DNA of 64,000 nucleotides from a bacterium D16-51 (lineage in GTDB: Bacteria > Bacillota > Clostridia > Lachnospirales > Lachnospiraceae): positions 46,864-110,863 of the forward strand of contig RAYE01000009.1 in the NCBI GenBank assembly GCA_003612285.1. Direction: 5' to 3'. Under the pieces are notes generated by a model. The model did no database searches. It was not told the DNA's origin and saw nothing but the letters and a program-made list of their open reading frames with translations. Of this stretch, positions 52,573 through 59,901 are shown piece by piece (position 1 is the stretch's first letter; every line of letters starts with the position of its first letter). Position numbers and translations under genes: made by a program.

Positions 52573-53157
52573 TCAATCACGCATTTTTTCTTTTAACAAA
52601 AGGGTTGTAAACACTTCTGACAGCATTTCACTGATTTCTTCTTCCGTAAAACTGCATGTTTTAGTAGCACACAAAGAAGCGATACCATGTGCATATATCC
52701 ATATATGTTGATAAAGTCGCAATGCTGTGAAACTATCTAGCCCATAATCCATTTCGATAGCTATAAGAATATCCTTATAATTCATGTCTATATTGGGTAG
52801 AATATTTTCAAAATTTAAAATATGCTCTTGTTCTTTCATAAAAAGCAACTGAAATAATTTCGGTTCAGCTATGGCAAATTTAATATATTGATGCCCAATG
52901 TACTTGCAACGTGGTACATTACTATCTGCGTGTAATATCCCTTTTTGGATATATTGGTTATATGTTTCTTTAGCATATTCTACAACGGCTGTTTGCACTT
53001 CTTCCATATTTTCAAATACGCTAAAAATAGGCTTAGAAGAAGAACCTAATTTTTTGCCTAATACTCTGGCTGAAATGGCGTTAAACCCTTCATTTCGTGT
53101 TATATCTATTGCGGCTAGTATGATTTCTTTTTTGGTAAATTTGGGTTTTGGTGGCAT
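52573..53157 (-). CDS. TetR-family regulator
   Basis: A 194-residue regulator with an N-terminal HTH (KKEIILAAIDITRNEGFNAI, SARVLGKKLGSSSKPIFSVF) and a ligand-binding C-terminal domain. It immediately precedes the interrupted hydrolase gene, and the frames overlap slightly, so it is likely the local regulator. AGGAGATG precedes the ATG. Confidence 0.85.
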   Translation of the reverse strand: MPPKPKFTKKEIILAAIDITRNEGFNAISARVLGKKLGSSSKPIFSVFENMEEVQTAVVEYAKETYNQYIQKGILHADSNVPRCKYIGHQYIKFAIAEPKLFQLLFMKEQEHILNFENILPNIDMNYKDILIAIEMDYGLDSFTALRLYQHIWIYAHGIASLCATKTCSFTEEEISEMLSEVFTTLLLKEKMRD

Positions 53158-53367
53158 TTATACATCTCCTTTCTATTCTGCTACATGCGTTTCGCTACGC
53201 ATGTTTCTGATTATACAAAATAAAGTGGTTAAAGTCAATGTTTTATATTATTTTGTATATAAGATTTTACGATTTGAAGATTATCACTCTATAAATTGCT
53301 TATTTATCCTATATCTTCGCAGGTAAAGTCACAAATTCATTGATTTTCCCTTTAATAATGATTTATA

Positions 53368-53714
53368 CATGGTGCTAGCACCATGTAATAGGGGTAATTA
53401 AGGAGAATTTGGCGTTTAATTAATTTGTTACGCTTTAGTACTTTTGAAAGCCTTGATTTATAAAGTGGATTGGACAGAAAATAGAATTTGATTATATTTT
53501 ATACCTTTATTTTCAAAAACAAATTTATTGCGTAACATTTCAAAAATAGGTTGCCAAATTACCGGGATTTGATATAATAAATGCGTGGCAACATTTTGGC
53601 AACAGAAAATCAGCAAGCCATAATAAATGATGTAATTGATGTAAAAATGGGCGTGTATTTGCACAAAACTTAAGCAAATATAGTTAAGAACAACAAAGAA
53701 TACGCCGAGGAGGA
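53368..53714 (+). repeat. inner copy of the element 3 right end
   Basis: Contains palindrome copy 3 (53368-53385), the GTTACGC/GCGTAAC arch, arm repeats TGGCAACATTT-TGGCAACA (53586-53605), a repressor operator (53668-53688) and AATACGCC. The outer copy (55458-55822) has the same order, and from about 53530 to 53706 the two are nearly identical. At the position of the attachment core, this copy reads GAGGAGGA (53707-53714), which serves as the ribosome binding site of the TIR gene. Confidence 0.8.
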
Positions 53715-53721
53715 AAGTAGC

Positions 53722-54318
53722 ATGATATTAAGTAGAAGTTACTTGTTACGAGAAGCGGAGAGAAGAAATATATCTGAATATGGAACTAAAAAAGACCAGA
53801 TAATATATGAAAATGCGGAAATGCATACAAGATATGATTCAGTGCAAAAAAGAAAAATATATGATGTTTTTCTTTCGCACAGTTCATTGGATAAAAAATT
53901 AGTTCTTACGTTAGTTAATTTATTTAATGAAGCGGGGTATTCGGTATATGTGGATTGGATTGAAGATACACAACTTGATAGAAACAATGTTAATAAGAAT
54001 ACGGCACAGGTTTTGCGGAATAGAATGAATGGCTCAAAAGGGTTATCCTATGTGGCTACGGGTAATGCAGTAAATTCCAAATGGTGTCCTTGGGAATTGG
54101 GGTATTTTGATGGTAAGAAAAATGGGAGATGCTGTATTTTGCCAATTATGGAGAGCCAAATTTTTCAAGGACAAGAGTATTTGGGATTATATCCCTATAT
54201 GCAATATGCTCAAGTCAGTGGTGAAGACAGGAATGAGTTTTGGATATACAATCAAGGAACTGATGAATATGTGATTTTGCGAAGCTGGCTTGATGGAAGT
54301 GAACCATATAGACATTAG
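53722..54318 (+). CDS. TIR-domain protein
   Basis: A 198-residue protein. Residues about 45-150 form a TIR domain: YDVFLSHSSLDKKLVLTLVN, NEAGYSVYVDWIEDTQLDRN, and the WCPWELGYFDGKKNG segment, whose Glu is at the position of the catalytic residue of bacterial TIR NADases. It is first of three same-strand genes (gaps 8 and 16 bp). It probably makes a nucleotide signal or consumes NAD+ after phage sensing, by analogy. AGGAGG lies 8 bp before the ATG and a repressor operator 34 bp before. Confidence 0.82.
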   Translation: MILSRSYLLREAERRNISEYGTKKDQIIYENAEMHTRYDSVQKRKIYDVFLSHSSLDKKLVLTLVNLFNEAGYSVYVDWIEDTQLDRNNVNKNTAQVLRNRMNGSKGLSYVATGNAVNSKWCPWELGYFDGKKNGRCCILPIMESQIFQGQEYLGLYPYMQYAQVSGEDRNEFWIYNQGTDEYVILRSWLDGSEPYRH

Positions 54319-54326
54319 GAGGTGTA

Positions 54327-54743
54327 GTGTTGGAGAGCAAAATGAAGCATTTAGAATTTATTCAAGCTACGATAACAAGAATGAATCAAAATTCATTTCA
54401 AATTAAAGGTTGGATGATTACTATTGTATCTGCATTATTGGCTCTTTATGCAAATAGTGAGAATGTAGTATATGTTCTTGTTGCGATTGTTCCGGCTATT
54501 ATATTTTGGTTTTTGGATGCGTATTACTTACAGCAGGAACGCAAGTTTCGAGGTGTATATAATGATGTGGCAGGTTTAACATCAGAAGATAGTCGAGTGG
54601 AAATTAGAGATTTTGAAATGCCGATACAAAAATATCAATGCGGTAAATATTGCTATTTTAATGTTTTACTATCAAAAACAATTTTTCCACTATATGGTAT
54701 TGTCATTGGTGGATTGTTTATTGCTTCTATTATGTTGGGTTAA
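54327..54743 (+). CDS. membrane protein of the TIR operon
   Basis: A 138-residue protein with a helical N-terminus, two membrane helices at about 27-42 and 46-66 (GWMITIVSALLALYA, VLVAIVPAIIFWFLDAYYLQ), a cytoplasmic loop with QQERKFRGVYNDV, and a third helix at about 115-137. The layout resembles small SLATT-type or other membrane effectors found with TIR proteins. It may permeabilise the membrane when the TIR proteins are activated. Start is GTG 54327 (or TTG 54330), with AGGAGGTG upstream. Confidence 0.7.
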   Translation: MLESKMKHLEFIQATITRMNQNSFQIKGWMITIVSALLALYANSENVVYVLVAIVPAIIFWFLDAYYLQQERKFRGVYNDVAGLTSEDSRVEIRDFEMPIQKYQCGKYCYFNVLLSKTIFPLYGIVIGGLFIASIMLG

Positions 54744-54759
54744 AAGGAGGAAAATAAAA

Positions 54760-55332
54760 TTGGGAAGAAAAATTTTTGTGTCTTACAAGTATGCAGATGA
54801 CAATGTGTATTCAGTTCCAAGTGTGTCTGATAATAGACCAAGGGCAAGAGATTATGTTACTTGGTTAGAAAAAAAGTTTACTGACCGAACAGATCATATA
54901 TATAAAGGCGAGCATGATGACGAAGATTTGTCTAACATGTCTGATGATTATATTTGGACGAAATTAAAAGACAGAATATATGATAGTACAATAACGATTG
55001 TTCTTATTTCTCCGAACATGAAAGAAGCTTATAAATGGGATAAATCTCAATGGATTCCATGGGAAATTGCATATTCAGTGAGGGAAACTACTCGAAATGA
55101 TTATACAAGCCATGCCAATGCTGTGCTCGGGGTAGTGTTACCGGATAAAAATAACAAATACGATTATTATGATTCTTTGAGAATGTTTAAAATACTTGAA
55201 GAAAATATAAAAGTCGGCTATATTCCAATAGTGAAATGGGAAGATTTTAGATATAATTGTGATACATATTTGAATAAAGCATTTCAGGCGCAGAAAGATG
55301 TGCCACAATACAGAATAAGTAAAACCGTGTAA
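54760..55332 (+). CDS. TIR-like protein (DUF1863/ThsB-like)
   Basis: A 190-residue protein. GRKIFVSYKYADDNVYSVP, TITIVLISPNMKEAYKWDKS, QWIPWEIAYSVRETTRNDYT match the MTH538 TIR-like (DUF1863) fold, which is also that of ThsB, the signal-producing protein of Thoeris defence. The start is TTG 54760 with AAAGGAGG upstream. No ThsA (SIR2-SLOG) is present; the membrane protein upstream takes that position. Confidence 0.78.
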   Translation: MGRKIFVSYKYADDNVYSVPSVSDNRPRARDYVTWLEKKFTDRTDHIYKGEHDDEDLSNMSDDYIWTKLKDRIYDSTITIVLISPNMKEAYKWDKSQWIPWEIAYSVRETTRNDYTSHANAVLGVVLPDKNNKYDYYDSLRMFKILEENIKVGYIPIVKWEDFRYNCDTYLNKAFQAQKDVPQYRISKTV

Positions 55333-55457
55333 TGGTTTTGCTAATGCAGAAAAGTATATGGTTCTTGCTTTTGGATAAGAAAGAGGGTAGCTCTGCTATG
55401 AAGAGTTTCGTTGTGGTCTTGCCATGTAAAAAGTAAGTGTCTTTGAAATTCTCATTG

Positions 55458-55507
55458 TTAATTGTCTTTATTATATGGTGCTAGCACCATATAATAAAGA
55501 CAATTAA
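55458..55507. repeat. 50-bp perfect palindrome (copy 4, extended)
   Basis: Centred on GGTGCT/AGCACC, with arms reaching TTAATTGTC and GACAATTAA: 25 + 25 bp without a mismatch. The core is a variant of the 18-bp palindrome (TATGGTGCTAGCACCATA). It lies about 130 bp after the TIR operon and could fold as a cruciform or terminate transcription, although its centre has no loop. Confidence 0.85.
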
Positions 55508-55697
55508 GGAGAAAACTGGTATTTTTCTATAGTTTTTGTTAGGTTTTAACTTTTTGAAATGCTTTATTTTACAAAGTATTCCAGATGTGAAAATGATAAA
55601 GACGATATTTTATACGTTTATCCCACAAAATGTTTTTTATTGCGTAACATTTAAAAAATGAGTTGCCAAATTGCCGGGATTTGCTATAATAAATGCG

Positions 55698-55717
55698 TGG
55701 CAACATTTTGGCAACAG
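55698..55717 (+). repeat. integrase arm-type repeats, element 3 right (outer copy)
   Basis: TGGCAACATTT then TGGCAACAG, identical in layout to the inner copy at 53586-53605. It lies about 100 bp from attachment site 4, the usual distance for the functional end. Confidence 0.7.
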
Positions 55718-55818
55718 AAAATCGGCAAGCCATAATAAATGATGTAATTGATGTAAAAATGGGCGTGTATTTGTATAAAACTTAAACAAATACAGTTAAG
55801 AACAACAAAGAATACGCC

Positions 55819-55830
55819 GAGTTCGAATAG
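55819..55830 (+). other. attachment site 4 (outer boundary of the array)
   Basis: GAGTTCGAATAG, Glu-Phe-Glu-stop. Sequence beyond it is the probable original downstream neighbour of guaA. Confidence 0.85.
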
Positions 55831-55920
55831 TCGGAGCTGTCGCAGCGGAAGTCATTTTCTCTAATAATCAAAATTTGGTTTTCGTTGTATAATAGAAGAT
55901 TTAGAATAAAATAAGTATCA

Positions 55921-55970
55921 GACCTTGCAAGCAAGAGGTTCCTCCTCCTCTTTTTTCAAGGTCTTTTTTT
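55921..55970 (+). terminator. terminator, probably the displaced guaA terminator
   Basis: GACCTTG and CAAGGTC enclose an inner AGAGG/CCTCT pairing and are followed by seven T residues. It lies 91 bp after attachment site 4, the distance at which a guaA terminator would be expected before any insertion. Confidence 0.7.
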
Positions 55971-55998
55971 AACTTTATTATAGGAAAAGCAGACGAAA

Positions 55999-56040
55999 AG
56001 AGATGGAAGGAAAACGGCCTCACATCTCTTTCTTTTTTTG
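55999..56040 (+). terminator. second terminator-like hairpin
   Basis: AGAGATG, loop, CATCTCT, then TTCTTTTTTT. The remainder of 56041-56260 is a purine-rich stretch without a convincing gene. Confidence 0.65.
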
Positions 56041-56267
56041 TTAAAACCCTTATAAAATGGGCATCCTCTTCTTTTTTGTTATTTTTTTAAAAGTTTCTTT
56101 TAAGGAAAAAATGAAGGGAAAGGGGGAAAAGTTTTCTGACCTTTTTTGTTTTGTTTTTTCTATAGAAAATAAGAAAAGGGAAGGAAAAAGGAGAAAAAAA
56201 GGAAGAGGACATGGAGCGAAAACGAAAATCTGTCAGCAGCGAAAAGGAGTTTTGCCATGACATAGTA

Positions 56268-56425
56268 TGTTTTGGAAAGTGTATTTTTGGCAGGCTGGAA
56301 ATGGCTTAAAATGGGGATTCTTTTGCCAATATTACATATGTAAGAGCCAAAAATGGGTGTTTTTGGCATTTCCGCCAAAATTGAAAAGTGTTTTTGGCAA
56401 AGCTGGAAGGTTCCTGGCAGGTTTT
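56268..56425 (+). repeat. putative TnsB-binding repeats (right end of the Tn7-like element)
   Basis: The motif GT(A/G)TTTTTGGCA recurs: about 56277 (followed by GGCTGGAAA), 56359 (followed by TTTCCGCC) and 56388 (followed by AAGCTGGAAGG), with inverted half-copies GCCAA near 56325, 56350 and 56376. Tn7-like ends carry several such sites next to tnsA. The exact transposon tip was not resolved. Confidence 0.55.
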
Positions 56426-56448
56426 CAGATGGGAAAGGAAAGGTGCTT

Positions 56449-56799
56449 ATGAAGAAAAAAGGTTATAAGGGCAGCAGGTGTGAAAAAAGGTATCTGGGCA
56501 AGTGTGCTGATGGTGTTGCAAAGACTTACACAGACATTGAATCAAGGCTTGCTGATTTATTGCAGGAGGATGATGGAATTAAGGAGTTCCGCTGCAATGT
56601 ACTTCTGGATGGTTTTCCAGAAGGGGAATACTGTTCGGATTTTGTCTGCATCAAAACTGATGGGGATATGATGGTCCGTGAGTGTGTCTACCGAAAAATG
56701 ATAGCAAAACCTATGACGATACGACTGCTGGATGCCTCCAGGGAATACTGGTTAAAACATGGTGTTTCCGATTGGGGTATTGTGATTGAGAAAGAATAG
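56449..56799 (+). CDS. compact TnsA-like endonuclease
   Basis: A 116-residue protein. The pattern ESRLADLLQEDDGIKEFRC, YCSDFVCIKTDGDMMVRECV, YRKMIAKPMTIRLLDASREY is that of the TnsA catalytic (restriction-endonuclease-like) domain, with Glu, Asp and a Glu-containing third motif, here ECV instead of the usual ExK. Tn7 TnsA is more than twice as long; the C-terminal TnsC-contacting domain is missing. ATG 56449 is chosen over 56353, whose frame runs through the end repeats. Followed by tnsB after 11 bp. Confidence 0.68.
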   Translation: MKKKGYKGSRCEKRYLGKCADGVAKTYTDIESRLADLLQEDDGIKEFRCNVLLDGFPEGEYCSDFVCIKTDGDMMVRECVYRKMIAKPMTIRLLDASREYWLKHGVSDWGIVIEKE

Positions 56800-56810
56800 G
56801 GGTGGTGCAT

Positions 56811-58646
56811 ATGGAAAAGAAACAACTGATTAAATTTAATGAAAGTATTTACAGGGTGCTTGCCATCCATGAGGAAGAAATGCTGTTGGTTGACTGTATC
56901 AAAAGAAATATGCCTAAGTGGTGGCATATGGAAGTGATAGGCACCTACGATAACTGCATGGAAGATGAAATGCTGCAGGCCACAGGGACAGTATTAGAGG
57001 ATATAGAAAATCTGGATGCAGAGAGCAGAAGCATAGCATATCAGCGATATACTATTGTTGCATCCATACTTCCATTCCTTGAAAATGATTGTTTGAGAAT
57101 GGATGCTGTTAAAAGAACATCAGAGGATAACAATATCTGTAAGCAGACTGTGAGGAATTACCTCTGCCTGTACCTTGCTTTCCAGTCAGTATCTGCTTTA
57201 GTTCCACAGGAGAGAGGAACCTACCAAAAGAAATTGACTGATGATGAAAAGATTTTCAGATGGGCGATTAACAAATATTATTTTACAGCACATAAGAACT
57301 CACTAAAAACCTGCTACACATATATGATCAAAGAAAAATACTGTAATGCAGATGGAACACTTTTAGCAGATTATCCATCCTATAACCAATTCAGATATTT
57401 TTTCAGTAAATACAAGAAGATGCAGACATTTTATATATCCAGAAATGGGATGAAGGACTACCAAAGAAACCACAGACCATTATTAGGGGATAAGATGCAG
57501 GAGTATTCAAACCATGTGGGAATAGGTGAGATTGATGCTGCCATATGCGACATTCATTTAGTAGACGATAAAGGCAATTACATAGGCAGACCCATTTTAA
57601 CGATTATGACAGATGCCTACAGCAGATATATTTATGGTTATTCCCTCACTCTTGAAGGGGGAACATATTCATTAAGAAATTTATTGTTAAACTGCATTTC
57701 TGTCAAAAAAGAATGGTGCAGAGAGTTTGGTATAATGATAGATGAAGAGGAATGGAACATTGATAAACTGCCAGGGACCATAGTTAGCGATATGGGAGCA
57801 GAATACCAATCAGAGACCTTTGTACAGATTACAGAGTTGGGGATATCCCTTGTTAATCTTCCACCACTTAGACCAGAACTTAAAGCAGTTGTAGAGCGAA
57901 GTTTTCAGTTGTTACAGCAATCCATAAAACCATCTTTGATTGATTTTGGATATGTAGATAAAGATGCTAGACAGAGGTTAGCAAAAGATTACAGAAAAAA
58001 TGCCTGCTTGACACTTAGGGATTGTGAGAAAGTTATCATTTATTCCATCCGTTACAACAACAACCAAAGGATTATAAGCGATTATCCATACACAGAAGAA
58101 ATGCTTAAAGAAAGAATTGCCCCACATCCAAAAGATATATTTACATGGGGAAGAAAACAGGATGGAGCGAATTTAATTCCAATCAGCAGTAAGAAACTGA
58201 TAATGACTTTACTTCCAAGAACCAGAGCGAAATTCAGCAGAAAAGGATTGATGGTTTTTGGGTTAAGGTACGACAGCAAAGAAAGGAAATTTACAGAGGA
58301 ATATCTTTCCAGTAAAGATGCAGTCGTGGCATATAATCCAGAAAATACTGATACTGTGTATCTTTTACAGAATGGCAGGTATACAGAGTTTTATTTGATA
58401 GAATCAAGATTCTCTGGCAAGTCATTTGGGGAAGCAGGGCAGATGTTTGAAAAGCAGAGGGAACTTGTAAAAAGTGCATCACTTGAAAACCTGCAGGGAA
58501 GGATTGATCTGGTTTCCAACATTGAAACGGTTATCCAGAATACTTCCAGAAGTGAAAGCATTAACTTAAAAAATGTAAGGGAATACAAGGACAAAGAGAA
58601 GAAGAAACAGCACAGGGATTTTGTAAAGGAGGTAGCAGATGTCTGA
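56811..58646 (+). CDS. TnsB-like DDE transposase
   Basis: A 611-residue Mu/Tn7-type transposase. N-terminal HTH region (residues about 100-150), catalytic domain with first Asp in GIGEIDAAICDIHL, second Asp in GTIVSDMGAEYQ and Glu in LKAVVERSFQLL, then a C-terminal beta-barrel and tail. It joins the transposon ends to the target. ATG 56811 has AGGGGTGG upstream. Its stop overlaps the natural start of the TnsC gene. Confidence 0.9.
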   Translation: MEKKQLIKFNESIYRVLAIHEEEMLLVDCIKRNMPKWWHMEVIGTYDNCMEDEMLQATGTVLEDIENLDAESRSIAYQRYTIVASILPFLENDCLRMDAVKRTSEDNNICKQTVRNYLCLYLAFQSVSALVPQERGTYQKKLTDDEKIFRWAINKYYFTAHKNSLKTCYTYMIKEKYCNADGTLLADYPSYNQFRYFFSKYKKMQTFYISRNGMKDYQRNHRPLLGDKMQEYSNHVGIGEIDAAICDIHLVDDKGNYIGRPILTIMTDAYSRYIYGYSLTLEGGTYSLRNLLLNCISVKKEWCREFGIMIDEEEWNIDKLPGTIVSDMGAEYQSETFVQITELGISLVNLPPLRPELKAVVERSFQLLQQSIKPSLIDFGYVDKDARQRLAKDYRKNACLTLRDCEKVIIYSIRYNNNQRIISDYPYTEEMLKERIAPHPKDIFTWGRKQDGANLIPISSKKLIMTLLPRTRAKFSRKGLMVFGLRYDSKERKFTEEYLSSKDAVVAYNPENTDTVYLLQNGRYTEFYLIESRFSGKSFGEAGQMFEKQRELVKSASLENLQGRIDLVSNIETVIQNTSRSESINLKNVREYKDKEKKKQHRDFVKEVADV

Positions 58647-59901
58647 CTTATAGGAAAAAATACCATCCATGCTGATGGGCAGGGAATTAGAGCAGAGATT
58701 GATGCATTTACCAACATATACACCTGAAATCTGCAATGCAGATGCAGGGGCGAGGCTGATGGCATTAAACAGATTATCAGAAATTTATATCCCATCCCAA
58801 ATGACTTATGAAATTTACAGCAAGATATACTTGTCTATGATTCATTCTTTAGGGAAAAAACAAACAACAAATTCTATCAGACAGAGGAACAGGAACCACA
58901 AAGGGATGCAGGGAACAGCATACAGTTCCATCTTAGGCGGAAGTGACAGCTTTTCCATTATTGGGAAATCAGGCATAGGAAAAAGCACAGCAATAGCAAA
59001 AAGCATTGAACTGTCAGGTGGAATGGAGATAATCACATTACAGGATCCTTATTTGAATATCATTCCATTTGTCAATATCCAGTGTCCACATGACTGTTCC
59101 ATCAAGGGGCTGCTTCTGTCCATCTTAGGGCAGGTGGATATGTCCATAGGGACAAATTACAGGGATGCAGCAATAAAGGCAAAAGCATCCATTGATATAT
59201 TGATCGGCATGGTTGCACAGGTGGCACTGAACCATATTTTGTTGATTGTTGTTGATGAATGTCAAAATATTTGCCATAATAAAAATGGAGTGAACCTTGT
59301 ATCTGCCATGACACAGCTTATCAATTCCTCTGGGATATCCATCTGTTTTGTAGGGCTTCCAGAAACAGAAAATTTTTTCCAGAGGGAAATGCACCTTGGA
59401 AGAAGAAGCATAGGGCTTTCCTATCTGGAATCCCCCTGTGATGACTATTTTATGAAGTTTTGCCAGATGATCTGTTCTTACCAGTATGTCGCAAAGCCTC
59501 TGCCTGTGACACCAGAAATTATTGAAACATTATACCAGTGCAGTAATGGAATCATTGGCCTGGTAGTTTCCCTGGTGATGGAAGCACAGCAAATGGCAGT
59601 CTTATCTGGAAAAGAAGAATTAACAAGGGAAGCCATTTTAAGTGCCTTCCACACAAGAATGAAGAACCTGCATAATTTTATTAGCACAGGGACAGCAAAG
59701 GGAGGACAGGCTTCTCAAATTCCAAAAACAAAAACAAAAGCAAAATCAATAACAATACCAGAAAAATCCCAGCCTGCAGGGGAAACTATCATCAAAGGGA
59801 CAACATTAAAGGAACCGGTACAGCAATCCAAAAAAGAAAATGCAGATATCATTCATTTACTTATGGAATCGGACATTCAGGTAATGGAGGTGGCCTTATG
59901 A
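58639..59901 (+). CDS. TnsC-like AAA+ ATPase with an amber codon at position 5
   Basis: The ATPase that links target selector and transposase. Walker A is IIGKSGIGKSTAI, Walker B LLIVVDECQNI, followed by ISICFVGLPETE; the C-terminal region is helical with a Lys-rich tail. GGAGG (58629-58633) places the start at ATG 58639, overlapping the TnsB stop, but codon 5 is TAG (MSDL-stop-EKIPSMLMG). An uninterrupted frame of 410 codons begins at ATG 58669, without a ribosome binding site. Either expression is low, or the product starts internally. Confidence 0.85.

Larger units (their letters stand above)
45426..55830 (+). mobile_element. integrative mobilizable element 3 (about 10.4 kb) with TIR cargo
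   Basis: Lies between attachment sites 3 and 4. Order: XRE repressor (leftward), xis, int, RHH protein, RepA-like ATPase, oriT-like region, relaxase, DUF3847-like gene, then cargo (winged-helix protein, broken hydrolase, TetR, all leftward) and the TIR operon (rightward). The right end is present twice, at 53368-53713 and 55458-55830. Confidence 0.82.

Noticed and set aside
44066..55507. Palindromic repeats as a CRISPR array
   Set aside because: Only four copies, hundreds to thousands of bases apart, with no regular spacer and no cas genes.
58639..58653. Genetic-code change with TAG read as an amino acid
   Set aside because: TAG is used as a normal stop elsewhere (for example the Mfd and HD-GYP genes), so reassignment is unlikely; treated as a local stop.
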